Both the position numbers and the translations under genes were made by a program. Below are positions 35,174 through 44,167 of a stretch of 64,000 nt of DNA, piece by piece (positions within the stretch are counted from its first letter, which is position 1; the number at the start of each line of letters is the position of its first letter). Under the pieces are notes generated by a model. It was not told the origin of the DNA. It ran no database searches and worked only from the letters and a program-made list of their open reading frames with translations. Source of the stretch: Streptomyces luteolifulvus (GTDB taxonomy: Bacteria > Actinomycetota > Actinomycetes > Streptomycetales > Streptomycetaceae); contig NZ_VZRB01000033.1 of NCBI RefSeq assembly GCF_008806595.1, positions 22,657 through 86,656 on the forward strand, written 5' to 3'.

Positions 35174-36382
35174 ATGCCTTTTACCCGGACGCGACTCATC
35201 CTTGCCACCGCCCTGTCCTCCGCCTTCCTGGCGTCGGGCGTCACCGCGATCGCTGTGCAGCCTTCGGGGGCAGCCGGCACCGCGCCTTCTGCGCCCTCGG
35301 CCTTTCAACACCCCGGGGTCCTGGTCGACCGCGACGGTCTGGACTTTGCCAGGCGGCAGGTCCAGGCGGGAGCGCAGCCGTGGAAGACGGCCTTCGACAC
35401 CATGAACGCCAGCCGATACGCGTCCCTTTCCTGGAAGCCGAGGCCGCGCGAGACGGTGGAGTGCGGACCCAGGTCCACTCCCAATCACGGCTGCTCCGAC
35501 GAACGCGACGACGCGCTGGCCGCCTACACCCACGCACTGCTGTGGACGGTGACTGGCGAGCAGCGTCACGCGAGGAAGGCCATCGAAATCCTGGATGCCT
35601 GGTCGGGCACGATCAAGCGCCACACCAACAGCAACGCACCACTGCAGACCGGCTGGGCCGGAGCCTCGTTCTCCCGCGCGGCCGAGATCGTCCGGCACAC
35701 GGGCGCGGGCTGGTCCTCAGCGAGGGTGAGCCGCGTCGAGAAGGTGCTGCGGGAGGTCTATCTCCCCACGGTCATCAAGGGAGCACCGAACCAGAACGGG
35801 AACTGGGAGCTGATCATGACCGATGCTGCCATCGGTATCGCAGTCTTCCTGGACGACCGTGCCTCCTTCGACCGGGCGGTAAGGACCTGGCGGGGTCGCC
35901 TGCCCGCCTACATCTACCTCAGGTCCGACGGGGAGCTTCCCAAGTCCCCGCCCGGAAGCACCAAGGACACTCGGGAGGAGCTCATCAAGTACTGGCACGG
36001 CCAGAGCACTCTCCGGGACGGCCTTACACAGGAAACCTGCCGGGACTTCGGGCACACGGGCTGGGGACTTGCCGCGGCGGCCCACACGGCAGAGACCGCC
36101 CGTCTGCAGGGCGTTGACCTCTACCGGGAAGGCAGGACCCGGTTGATCAAGGCGATGGAGTTCCACGCCGACCTCGATCTCGGCACGCAACCGCCGTCCT
36201 GGCTGTGCGGCGGCGCGGTGAAGAAAGGCCTCGGCCCGACCCAGGAAGTCGTACTGAACCACTACGGCAACCGCCTGGGCGTCGCCATGCCCCACACCAA
36301 ACGGCTGGCGACGAACCGGCGGCCCGCAGGGGCCGACTACTTCCTCGCCTGGGAGACACTCACCCACGTCGAGAAGCCATAG
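35174..36382 (+). CDS. Secreted alginate-lyase-family (PL5/PF05426-like) protein
   Basis: The 402-residue protein has a signal peptide (TRTRLILATALSSAFLASGV). The mature part is an alpha-helical toroid typical of the alginate-lyase superfamily: HPGVLVDRDGLDFARRQVQA, DALAAYTHALLWTVTGEQRH, IEILDAWSGTIKRHTNSNAP, GNWELIMTDAAIGIAVFLDD and CRDFGHTGWGLAAAAHTAET. Candidate catalytic residues (NW, H and Y positions as in this superfamily) are present in those segments. It probably cleaves a uronic-acid polymer outside the cell; alginate itself is not certain. Confidence 0.85.
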   Translation: MPFTRTRLILATALSSAFLASGVTAIAVQPSGAAGTAPSAPSAFQHPGVLVDRDGLDFARRQVQAGAQPWKTAFDTMNASRYASLSWKPRPRETVECGPRSTPNHGCSDERDDALAAYTHALLWTVTGEQRHARKAIEILDAWSGTIKRHTNSNAPLQTGWAGASFSRAAEIVRHTGAGWSSARVSRVEKVLREVYLPTVIKGAPNQNGNWELIMTDAAIGIAVFLDDRASFDRAVRTWRGRLPAYIYLRSDGELPKSPPGSTKDTREELIKYWHGQSTLRDGLTQETCRDFGHTGWGLAAAAHTAETARLQGVDLYREGRTRLIKAMEFHADLDLGTQPPSWLCGGAVKKGLGPTQEVVLNHYGNRLGVAMPHTKRLATNRRPAGADYFLAWETLTHVEKP

Positions 36383-36394
36383 AGGCCGTCCGCT

Positions 36395-36413
36395 GGCCCG
36401 CCGTCGCCGGGCC
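36395..36413. terminator. Hairpin between lyase and phosphatase genes
   Basis: GGCCCG and CGGGCC form a 6-bp stem with a 7-nt loop 12 nt after the lyase stop, between convergent genes. Weak on its own. Confidence 0.4.
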
Positions 36414-36507
36414 TGAAGCCGGTGCTGCTGGTGGGGAGGTGGTTACCTCGGGTGAGCGAGCGGCAGAAAGGGCACCTGCCAGGGGCTGGATTCGTCTTCT
36501 GCTGTTC

Positions 36508-38601
36508 TCAGCGCTCCGCCGCATGAGGGCGCAGCAGGAGCAAGGCGATGTCGTCGCCGCGGTGCTGCGGCCGTTTGGCGTGCCGGACTACATCGTCGGC
36601 CAGCGACTCCAGCCGCTGATTCCCGCCGCAGGAGAGCCGACCAGCCAGGTCGGTGATGGCGTCCTCCAGATCGGCGTCGAGGTACTCGACCAGCCCGTCG
36701 GTGTACAGGGCCAGGATGCAGCCGTCCGGCATCGGCTCGGTGACCGTGCGGTACTCCGCCTCGCGGTCGATACCGAGTAGCAGTCCGTCCGCCGTTTCCA
36801 GCGTCCGTACCTGTCCGTCGGGGCCGCGGAGCAGCGCTGGTGGGTGCCCGGCGGTGGAGAACCCGGCCCGGCGGCGGCCCAGATCGAGGCTGATGTAGAA
36901 GCAACTGGCGAAGAGCCCTGCGTCCAGGTCGGTGAGCAGACGATTGGTGCGGGCAAGGACTTCGGCCGGGGCCGCTCCAGCGGTGGCGTACGCCCGGATC
37001 GCGGTCCGCACCTGGCCCATCAGCGCCGCGGCGGTGACATTGTGGCCCTGCACGTCGCCGATGACGGCGCCGACGGTGGTCTCGTCGAGGCGGATGAGGT
37101 CGTAGAAGTCGCCGCCGACGTCCATGCCCTGGGTGGCGGGGATGTAGCGTGCTGCCGCCTCCAGGCCGGGCACGACGGGCAGCTTCCGCGGCAGGAGCCC
37201 GGACTGCAGCCCGCGCGCCAGCTGGTGCTTGCTGTCATAGAGGTTGGCTCGGTCGAGAGCCTGTGCCAGCAGACCGCCCAAGGACGTGAGGACGGCCCGT
37301 TCGTCGCTGGTGAACGGATGCGGCTCGGCGAAGGCCAGGATGCATGTGCCGACAGGCCGCCCGGAGGCCGTCAGGGGCAGGAACGCACAAGCCCCCATGC
37401 TGTCGGCCCAGGGGGCGGCTTCGGGGAAGGCCTGACGGAGCTCGTCACTGGTGGGGAAGAAGGCGGGCGCACCTGTGGCCAGGACCTGTGCCGCCGGGGA
37501 AGCCGAGGTCAGGGACATGCCGTGGAACAAGTCGACCACCTCTGCAGGACCGCCGCGGTGACCGGCGGCTCGCAGCCTGCCTGCCTCCACCGTCAGCAGC
37601 GCCACGGCCCGGCCGTCGAACGCGGGCATGATCTGTCCGGCCACCAGATCGACCACGTCGTCGACGCCGACGGCCTCCGTCAGCACACCGGCCAGGTGCA
37701 TCAGGTGGTACAGGGCGGTGACGCGAGGAACGGCATGGGCAGCCGCCAGGGGATCCGTGCGCGCCGGGTCGGCAGCGGCCGGGGTGATGCGCATGCTGGT
37801 GCCGGTCACATCGGGATAGAGCTGGAAGCTGAGCCATCGGTCGGGAGGGCACAGCGCCTCGAAGGACGTGGGCTGCCGGACGAGCAAAGCGGCCCAGTAA
37901 CTGTCCTCATAGAACGGCCGGCGCAACCACGGCAGGGCGGTCCACAAGAGAGCGCCCTGAAGCCTCTCGGCGGGCTCGCCCAGCAACGCGGCCGCAGTGG
38001 AGCTGACGAAGGTGATACGGCCCTGCGGGTCCAGGGCGCAGAGCCCCTCGGGCAGACGTCCGATCAGCCCGGTCAGGGAGGCCGCCCCGTCGGCGCCGGC
38101 GCCGGGCACGCTCACGACGCGCGGCTCCCCCTCGTGCCGTACGGGCCTGCCCTCGGCGGCCGCCCGTTCCAGCGTCGTGGCCAGGTCTTCCGCCGCGGTG
38201 ATCAGGCTGCCGCGTTCGGCGGCCGACAGTTCTTCGGGATGGGAAGCCGTCCATCCCAGGGACACCGTGCCGTAGCAGGTCCCGTGCGCGACAACCGGGG
38301 CGACCGCCATGGCGAAGGAGTACGGATAGTCGAGCGCGACCCGAGGGTAGCGGCGCGCCATCTCGGCCTGCCCGCTGATCCAGACGAGATCCCGTCGCTG
38401 CACCGCCTCAGGGCTGGGTGACGGCGTGGCCAGCCCGACGTGGTACCAGGGCCCCAGGACATCCTTCGGCACGCCCGCCAGTACGGCCAGGTGCAGCACC
38501 TGCTCCCCGGGCGGCAGAAGGTAGATCATGCCTGCGTAGGCGTCGGTCTCCACCATCGCCCGGAGCAAAGGCGCCTCCCATCCTGTGACCTCGGTGCTCA
38601 T
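36508..38601 (-). CDS. GAF-PAS-GAF-PP2C (SpoIIE/RsbU-type) protein phosphatase
   Basis: The 697-residue protein has an N-terminal GAF-like region (about 20-160, FAMAVAPVVAHGTCYGTVSL), a PAS domain (about 180-285, LPEGLCALDPQGRITFVSST), a second GAF (about 310-460) and a C-terminal PP2C/SpoIIE domain (about 475-697). The last contains GMDVGGDFYDLIRLDE, GAVIGDVQGHNVTAAALMGQ and GDDIALLLLRP with the metal-binding Asp residues. Such proteins dephosphorylate STAS anti-sigma antagonists in partner-switching pathways. No STAS gene is adjacent; the RsbW-like kinase at 14391-14945 is far away. Upstream sensing ligand unknown. Confidence 0.92.
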   Translation of the reverse strand: MSTEVTGWEAPLLRAMVETDAYAGMIYLLPPGEQVLHLAVLAGVPKDVLGPWYHVGLATPSPSPEAVQRRDLVWISGQAEMARRYPRVALDYPYSFAMAVAPVVAHGTCYGTVSLGWTASHPEELSAAERGSLITAAEDLATTLERAAAEGRPVRHEGEPRVVSVPGAGADGAASLTGLIGRLPEGLCALDPQGRITFVSSTAAALLGEPAERLQGALLWTALPWLRRPFYEDSYWAALLVRQPTSFEALCPPDRWLSFQLYPDVTGTSMRITPAAADPARTDPLAAAHAVPRVTALYHLMHLAGVLTEAVGVDDVVDLVAGQIMPAFDGRAVALLTVEAGRLRAAGHRGGPAEVVDLFHGMSLTSASPAAQVLATGAPAFFPTSDELRQAFPEAAPWADSMGACAFLPLTASGRPVGTCILAFAEPHPFTSDERAVLTSLGGLLAQALDRANLYDSKHQLARGLQSGLLPRKLPVVPGLEAAARYIPATQGMDVGGDFYDLIRLDETTVGAVIGDVQGHNVTAAALMGQVRTAIRAYATAGAAPAEVLARTNRLLTDLDAGLFASCFYISLDLGRRRAGFSTAGHPPALLRGPDGQVRTLETADGLLLGIDREAEYRTVTEPMPDGCILALYTDGLVEYLDADLEDAITDLAGRLSCGGNQRLESLADDVVRHAKRPQHRGDDIALLLLRPHAAER

Positions 38602-38689
38602 CGTCTGCCGATCGTGGTCGGGGCCGAGAAGGCTGTGACAGATTTTAGTCTCCGGCCGTCGCTCCTGGCGCGGGCTGGTGCCTAGGGCC

Positions 38690-38980
38690 GACGGAGTGCT
38701 TCGACATGCCGTAGGCGTGGTTGTACGGCTGACGGACCAGGCCGAGGATCGAGGAGACGTCGAGCAGAGGGCCGTGGCCCCGTTCCGGTATCACCCGGAG
38801 GGCGGCGCAGGCACAGTGGACGTACCCCTGGCGTTGAAGGCCAGATCTTTGCGGAAGGCTCTGGGGCTCCCGGCCGAGCCGCTCCAGTGCCTGCTCGTCC
38901 GACCTACGTCGCCAGGTGCAGCCCATCCGCGCGAATGCCTCGGCCGTGGCCCACCTGATACCGATCCGGCTGGCACCCCC
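38690..38980 (-). pseudogene. Short-chain dehydrogenase (SDR) pseudogene
   Basis: The minus strand starts with GGASRIGIRWATAEAFARMG, a glycine-rich SDR nucleotide loop, and ends with LLDVSSILGLVRQPYNHAYG followed by MSKHSV, the SDR Ser-Tyr-Lys block. The ~120 residues that should lie between them are shortened and out of frame, and the C-terminus is missing. The remaining sequence up to 39263 contains no recognised gene. Confidence 0.75.
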
Positions 38981-39263
38981 ACGGGGGATGCCGGGCCGCG
39001 ACCTCACCGATCGGAGACCCAGCTGTCAACGGTGCTCGTCAGTTTTGGATCGAGACAAGGCCGAGATCGTGCAACGGGAGCCCGACGCTCACTTGTCCTG
39101 GCGCATGTCTCGATCAGCACCCGGCTCACCGGTGTGAGGGTGTCGTTCTCAAGCCCACGGCGGAACGCGGCACGGCGGTCACCGTACGGATGGGCCGCGC
39201 GGTCAGCGGCCTGCTTGCCGACGTCCCGAAGCCGGCCGGTCGTGTCGTGCGCGGAGAGCTGCC

Positions 39264-40853
39264 TCAAGGAGTACATCGGCCGCCTCTGCGGTCGGAACTG
39301 CGTCCGCCCGATCCGAGGGCCCCGCCCGTCGCCCTGCTGGATCCCGCCCGGTCGGCAGAGCCGCGCCCGCCGGTGGCGGAGGTATCACCAGACGCTGAGG
39401 CCCCGGCCGCGTCCCGGCGATCGGAGCCTCGCCTCCCCCTCCTGGTGGCAGTACCTGTCGCGGCTCTCGCCCCGCCGTTTCGGCTGCGGCGGGAACGCCC
39501 GCCGGACTTGACGGTCTTCCGGTCCGGGGGGAACGCCGTCGGTGACGCCGACTGGGTGACTTCAATGGTTACGGCCACGCCGGAAGGCTCGCGGGCACCA
39601 GTGATGGTGGCCAGTGCCGCGTCGCTCGACGTGACGCGGGCCGTCCGAGGGCGGATGCCCGCGTCCGACATGAGCCGGGTGACGTCCCGTTTCTGTGCAG
39701 GCAGCACCAACGTGACCACGCTGCCGGAGCCGCCGGCGCGGGCCGTGCGGCCACCCCGGTGGAGGTAGTCCTTGTGGTCGGTGGGGGGATCGACATTCAC
39801 GACGAGGTCGAGGTCGTCGATGTGTATGCCCCGGGCCGCGACGTTCGTCGCCACCAGGGCGTTGACCTGACCGTTCTTGAACTGTTCCAGAGTGCGATTC
39901 CGCTGCGGCTGGGAGCGGCCCCCGTGCAGTGCCGCCGCGCGGACACCGACGGCCAGGAGCCGCTTGGCGAGCCGGTCAGCGGACCTCTTGGTATCGAGGA
40001 ACAGGATGACCCGGCCGTCACGGGCCGCGATGCGCGTGGTGACTGCCTTCTTCTCGGTCTCGTCCTGGACGTGGAGCACGTGGTGCTCCATGGTGGTCAC
40101 CGCTCCCGCGGACGGGTCCACGGAGTGCACCACGGGGTCATTCAGGAACCGCTGCACCAGGACGTCGACGTTGCGGTCCAAGGTGGCCGAGAAGAGCATG
40201 CGCTGTCCGTCGGGCCGTACTTGCTGGATCAGTCTGGTGATTTGCGGCAGGAAGCCCATGTCGGCCATTTGGTCGGCTTCGTCCAGCACCGTGATGCGTA
40301 CATTGTCGAGCACGCAGTCTCCGCGTTCCACCAGGTCGTTCAGCCTGCCGGGACTCGCCACGAGTACCTCCGCGCCGCGCCGGAGCGCACCGGCCTGCCT
40401 GGTGATGGACAGCCCGCCGACCACGGTGGCCAGCCGGAGGTTCACCGCCGTCGCGTAGGGGGTCAGCGCGGCAGCCACCTGCTGGGCGAGTTCACGGGTG
40501 GGCACCAGCACGAGGGCGAGGGGTGCCTTGGGCTGCGCACGACGTCCGGCCGTGCGGGCCAGGAGCGCCAGCCCAAACGCGAGGGTCTTCCCGGAGCCGG
40601 TGCGTCCCCGTCCCAGCAGGTCACGGCCGGCGAGCGCGTTGGGCAGGGTCGCGGCCTGGATAGGGAAGGGGGTGGTCACGCCCTGCGTTGTGAGCGTCTT
40701 CAACAGCGCCGCGGGCATGTCCAGGCCGGCGAAGTCCTCGACCGCGGGAAGCGCGGGTGTAGTGCTTTCCGGTAGCCGGAACTCCCTCAGTGACGACGCG
40801 GACGGTGGGGATGACGAGGCGCGCCGGTTCGACTTCTGGGGCCTGCGTGACAT
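39264..40853 (-). CDS. DEAD-box ATP-dependent RNA helicase, cold-shock linked
   Basis: The 529-residue protein has the ordered DEAD motifs: Q-motif PFPIQAATLP, Walker A GRGRTGSGKT, PTRELAQQV, SPGRLNDL, VLDEADQMADMGF, LFSATLDRNV, and C-terminal TNVAARGIHIDDL and HRGGRTARAG. A basic, low-complexity tail of about 120 residues (many R, G, S) follows, as in cold-shock RNA helicases. ATG 40853 is chosen because upstream in-frame codons run through a strong hairpin (40886-40918). The gene follows a cspA-type gene on the same strand, an arrangement also known in S. coelicolor. It probably unwinds RNA structures at low temperature. Confidence 0.92.
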   Translation of the reverse strand: MSRRPQKSNRRASSSPPSASSLREFRLPESTTPALPAVEDFAGLDMPAALLKTLTTQGVTTPFPIQAATLPNALAGRDLLGRGRTGSGKTLAFGLALLARTAGRRAQPKAPLALVLVPTRELAQQVAAALTPYATAVNLRLATVVGGLSITRQAGALRRGAEVLVASPGRLNDLVERGDCVLDNVRITVLDEADQMADMGFLPQITRLIQQVRPDGQRMLFSATLDRNVDVLVQRFLNDPVVHSVDPSAGAVTTMEHHVLHVQDETEKKAVTTRIAARDGRVILFLDTKRSADRLAKRLLAVGVRAAALHGGRSQPQRNRTLEQFKNGQVNALVATNVAARGIHIDDLDLVVNVDPPTDHKDYLHRGGRTARAGGSGSVVTLVLPAQKRDVTRLMSDAGIRPRTARVTSSDAALATITGAREPSGVAVTIEVTQSASPTAFPPDRKTVKSGGRSRRSRNGGARAATGTATRRGRRGSDRRDAAGASASGDTSATGGRGSADRAGSSRATGGALGSGGRSSDRRGGRCTP

Positions 40854-40885
40854 GCAGTTGAATGCCTTCCTGGAAACAGCGCAAA

Positions 40886-40918
40886 CCGGGGTCCGCACCG
40901 TGACGGTGCGGACCCCGG
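40886..40918. terminator. Strong hairpin between cold-shock gene and helicase gene
   Basis: Perfect 14-bp stem (40886-40899 with 40905-40918) with loop GTGAC, 21 nt after the cold-shock stop codon. It would terminate or attenuate the short cold-shock mRNA, allowing limited read-through into the helicase. Confidence 0.8.
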
Positions 40919-40939
40919 GGAGCGGATACGCGTGCGCGA

Positions 40940-41143
40940 TCAGGCGGGGACGATGTTCTCCGCCTGCGGGCCCTTCTGGCCCTGTGTGACGTCGAAGGAG
41001 ACCCGCTGGCCCTCCTGGAGCTCACGGAAGCCCTGGGTCGCAATGTTCGAGTAGTGGGCGAAGACGTCGGGACCGCCGCCGTCCTGCTCGATGAAGCCGA
41101 AACCCTTTTCGGCGTTGAACCACTTCACGGTTCCCTGTGCCAT
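40940..41143 (-). CDS. Cold-shock protein, CspA family
   Basis: The 67-residue protein is a single cold-shock domain with RNP1 KGFGFIEQD and RNP2-like DVFAHYSNI, starting MAQGTVKWFNAEKGFGFI. It is an RNA chaperone acting on structured mRNA. GGAG stands before ATG 41143. The 5' leader contains a 9-bp hairpin (41199-41232). It is followed by a strong terminator-like hairpin and then the DEAD helicase. Confidence 0.96.
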   Translation of the reverse strand: MAQGTVKWFNAEKGFGFIEQDGGGPDVFAHYSNIATQGFRELQEGQRVSFDVTQGQKGPQAENIVPA

Positions 41144-41198
41144 GGCCTTCTCCTTCTGTAGGCAGAGGCCCCATCCGGAGGTGCCGGAAAACAAATAA

Positions 41199-41232
41199 TG
41201 CGCCTGAAGGAGAAGCATTCCCGTCAGGCGCA
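41199..41232. promoter_or_regulatory. Hairpin in the leader of the cold-shock gene
   Basis: TGCGCCTGA (41199-41207) and TCAGGCGCA (41224-41232) form a perfect 9-bp stem with a 16-nt loop. It lies 56-89 nt upstream of the start codon, where cold-shock leaders often fold differently with temperature. It could also terminate the upstream gene. No other feature is seen between 41233 and 41516. Confidence 0.5.
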
Positions 41233-41516
41233 CATAGGTTCATGGGTACCACAACTGCAACACTGAGACCTTAGCACAGCTGGCGGCCCGACGTGGTTCG
41301 ACGACGCGCACGTCGGGGTTTCTCAGAGCGTTTTCGATGACCGTGACGACCTTCGTCGAAACCGCCTGAAGTCCGAGAGACATGGCCATCTGTCGGCAGT
41401 GCTTGCCCCACGCCGGAGCAAACCCCCGGATCAGGTCGAACCCGTACTTCCCTGGACGTAACCCGCCTCTCCGGTTGGCAGCCCGGGGCAATCGGGGCGC
41501 CAACTGCCTCCCCGCC

Positions 41517-42677
41517 TCAGCGGGTACGAGCGGCGCTCGAGTTCGGGCTGATGCGGAGCGAGGAAGTATCCACAGCTTCGAAGTCGCTGCCCTTGAATCT
41601 CTTGAGCGCGGTGAGCTGTTCGTTGTCCCAACGTTCGTCTTGGTCGCCGGACACGAACCAGCTGGAGCCGTTGTCTGCCACCAGGGCGCCGTAGCGCTTG
41701 AGTGCCTCCGCGATCACCTTGGCCTGAGGGGGCAGCTCGGAGGTGTCCGCCGATTGCTTGAGCCGCAGGCGCAGGCCCATCGGGGGCAGGTCGGGGTCAT
41801 GTGCCGTGCCGGCATCGTGGCGTGCCGGCCACACGTGTGACCGGTCAGAGCTCGGAACGGTGATACGCAGCGCGTGCGGGATGGCCCCGTCCACCACCTC
41901 GTCGTGGCGGACCAGTCCAGGCAGTATCGGCAGCCCCGCCGCGTCGGCTGAGGTCCATCCCTCGGGGCGCAGGGCGTTGGACCGCAGATCAAAGACGGCG
42001 CCGGAACCCGCGTGCCACTGGCCGCTGCTCTGGCGGTGTGCGTCGAACAGCTCGTATGACCGGCACCGGGTGCGGTCGAAAACCACGACATGCCGGTCGC
42101 CGTCACCGGTCGGGCCGCCCTCCACGCGCGCGTCGTCAGGGATCCGGTATCCATCGGGGTCCGATTCGTCCGCGTAGTCGAAACCGACCTCGGCCTCCGG
42201 GACGTCATCGTTGATGACGGTGACCGGGATTCCGATGGGTTTGCCGTCGATCAGGCCGGAGCCGAAGTCGGCGTGCAAAGGCTTGTCGGCGCCGATCGAG
42301 GCTACATAGACGTCGGAGCGTGAATGGCGTGGCAGGACGTCGACACGGGCGCGCCACACGCTCGAGGGCTCAGCCACGTCGCATGCGCCGTCGCTTGCCT
42401 CGGAGGTGCCCGTGCGCGCCGGTGGGGATCCTGCGGTGTCCGGCTTTGTCGTCGCACGTGGTGTGCCACGGGCCCAGTGCGTCGGCTCCAGCAGCTGGAC
42501 GCCGAGCGGTGCAGTGGCGCTTGTCCGGGCGGACGATACGGCAGCGGCCTCAGGGTGGTCCCAGGCCACCGCATCTCCAGCCCCGCAGGCCAGAAGCCCG
42601 CCTGTGACCAATCCGCCTATCGATGCGGCTGCCGGGAGGACCAGTCCCCGATGTCGAGAGGGTCTCATGCGTCTCAT
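41517..42677 (-). CDS. Putative lipoprotein of unknown function
   Basis: 386 residues. The N-terminus has a basic start (RRMRPSRHRG), a hydrophobic stretch and a lipobox-like GGLLAC with Cys31, so membrane anchoring outside the cell is likely. The mature part is Thr/Ala-rich for about 80 residues and then a globular domain: VWRARVDVLPRHSRSDVYVA, GKPIGIPVTVINDDVPEAEV, HVVVFDRTRCRSYELFDAHR, QWHAGSGAVFDLRSNALRPE, LPPMGLRLRLKQSADTSELP and LVADNGSSWFVSGDQDERWD. I recognise this as a Streptomyces secreted-protein type but cannot name a function. GGGGAG precedes ATG 42677. Confidence 0.75.
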   Translation of the reverse strand: MRRMRPSRHRGLVLPAAASIGGLVTGGLLACGAGDAVAWDHPEAAAVSSARTSATAPLGVQLLEPTHWARGTPRATTKPDTAGSPPARTGTSEASDGACDVAEPSSVWRARVDVLPRHSRSDVYVASIGADKPLHADFGSGLIDGKPIGIPVTVINDDVPEAEVGFDYADESDPDGYRIPDDARVEGGPTGDGDRHVVVFDRTRCRSYELFDAHRQSSGQWHAGSGAVFDLRSNALRPEGWTSADAAGLPILPGLVRHDEVVDGAIPHALRITVPSSDRSHVWPARHDAGTAHDPDLPPMGLRLRLKQSADTSELPPQAKVIAEALKRYGALVADNGSSWFVSGDQDERWDNEQLTALKRFKGSDFEAVDTSSLRISPNSSAARTR

Positions 42678-42949
42678 GTGCTCCCCTTGCCCTGAACAAA
42701 CCCAGTGGCGCTCTTGTGAGACTGCGATGAGCGGGGTGCCCTGTCTGCAAATAAATAAGCGCACACCGGTGGGTTGACCGTGTCCATGGGGAGCGTGAGT
42801 GCAAGGAGAATGCGGAGCGGCCTCCCAGTTTACAAGGCGTCTGATGCCGACGCTGCTCACGTAGATCGCTGCAAGCTTGGCAGGCCGGATGGGTGCGTCT
42901 CGGCAACGGCCCGGCCACCGGCCCCGCGTGGCGGCCTGCCCCGGGCACC

Positions 42950-43123
42950 GGACGGCGCCCCGCCCTCACCCTCGCCGACCGGCTCCATTACCGGCTCGGG
43001 CTCCCGCAGGTCGCCGTTGCCCGCCTCTTCACCGTCACGCCCTTCACCATCAATCGGCGCATCCGCGACATCCGCCAACTCCTCGGCACGGCTGGACACA
43101 TCATCCATCGCGCTGACCGGAGA
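42950..43123 (+). pseudogene. IS5-like transposase N-terminal remnant
   Basis: The frame GRRPALTLADRLHYRLGLPQ followed by VAVARLFTVTPFTINRRIRD and IRQLLGTAGH matches the helix-turn-helix N-terminus of DDE transposases common in Streptomyces. Part of the first helix is deleted, and no DDE domain follows. The rest of the 461-nt gap between the lipoprotein and the next gene shows nothing else recognisable. Confidence 0.65.
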
Positions 43124-43138
43124 CGGCCCCTACGCCCG

Positions 43139-43804
43139 TCAGCGCCCGTCCGCCGCTGTGCCGCGCGCACCGGTCGCGGACCTGGCCTCTTCTTCCGCCG
43201 CTGTCTTGATGGCCTGCAGCGCAGCGCGCATCACGATGCCGACACCGGGCGAGACGAGTGTCCAGTAGCGGGCGAAGCGCTTGGCTGCCATCTGATCGGT
43301 GCAGCCCGTGCGTGCCTCGTAGGTCAGCAGCGAACGCCGGGTGCCGTAGGGGTGGACCACGAGCGCGGCGGCGATTTTTGCCCAGCCGGGCTCACCGAAC
43401 TCCGGGAAGTCGCCGGGATCGACATGGCGCCATTGGATGGACGGCTGCCATGGCTTGCCGACGGCGCCGAAAACCAGCTCTCGCCCAGGGTCCTCGCCCA
43501 GCCCGACCCAGGGTTGCTCCGCCTCGGCCGCCTGCCGGTCCTCCGTGACCGTGTCGAAGAGATCGGCCAGCCGCAGGGAGGCCGGAGGGTGGGCGGGGGT
43601 GCCGCGCAGCCGGTCAGGCAGGCCGCGTGCCCGGGTGACCAGGTCGAACAGCGGAGAGTGGACCGTCAGCAGATCGAGATCGCGCGCTGCCCGGTACGTC
43701 CGCGACGGCCCCGCGGCGAGGGCCGTGCACTCCAGGCGTGTGAAGCGGAAGTCCGGCAGGGCGCTGTCCAGCAGCAGCGGCCGGGCGCCGGTGTTCGTGT
43801 CCAT
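43139..43804 (-). CDS. Hypothetical protein, possibly DUF2867/SRPBCC-like
   Basis: 221 residues, soluble: SALPDFRFTRLECTALAAGP, RTYRAARDLDLLTVHSPLFD, QWRHVDPGDFPEFGEPGWAK, ALVVHPYGTRRSLLTYEART, FARYWTLVSPGVGIVMRAAL. The final YWxLVSPGVGxxMRxxL pattern, and a middle strand that ends in TYEART, recall small ligand-binding START/SRPBCC-type or DUF2867 proteins. GGAGGAGG precedes ATG 43804. Function unknown. Confidence 0.68.
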   Translation of the reverse strand: MDTNTGARPLLLDSALPDFRFTRLECTALAAGPSRTYRAARDLDLLTVHSPLFDLVTRARGLPDRLRGTPAHPPASLRLADLFDTVTEDRQAAEAEQPWVGLGEDPGRELVFGAVGKPWQPSIQWRHVDPGDFPEFGEPGWAKIAAALVVHPYGTRRSLLTYEARTGCTDQMAAKRFARYWTLVSPGVGIVMRAALQAIKTAAEEEARSATGARGTAADGR

Positions 43805-44167
43805 CACAACCTCCTCCGGCCGATATCTCCCATTCTGGTGGGCGCGCGTGTCCCTGGCACGGCGGTGAGCGATGGAGCCGGCGGCAGGGGCTGCCTCGGT
43901 CCTGTACGACGGGTCTCGCCCAAGGGAAGAGGACCGCGAACCGCCGTGCCGGACCGTGGCTCAGGGACGGGCGCGGCGTCGGTCGCGATGACGAGATGCG
44001 GGGAGCTCTGACGTGATCAGGGGTGTGGTTGGGTGTGCCGCAGCGGTGGATGCGCGAGCACCCCGCCACCCCGACCCGCGAAGCCGCGGCGTGGCGGCGC
44101 TCGACGCATGGGCTCACGCTGGAAAGACAGGGAACGGACGGCGGCGTGGAGACCTCTTGGAGGCGCC
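43805..44167. other. Divergent intergenic region upstream of usp
   Basis: About 363 nt containing both promoters of the hypothetical gene and the universal stress gene. No clear regulatory site or small gene was recognised. Confidence 0.5.

Noticed and set aside
39004..39276. 90-codon minus-strand frame after the helicase gene
   Set aside because: Composition is plausible, but there is no ribosome site or recognised motif; it may be part of the decayed region near the SDR remnant.
41240..41503. 87-codon minus-strand frame between the lipoprotein and the cold-shock gene
   Set aside because: No recognisable domain and no ribosome site; it lies in the presumed cold-shock leader.
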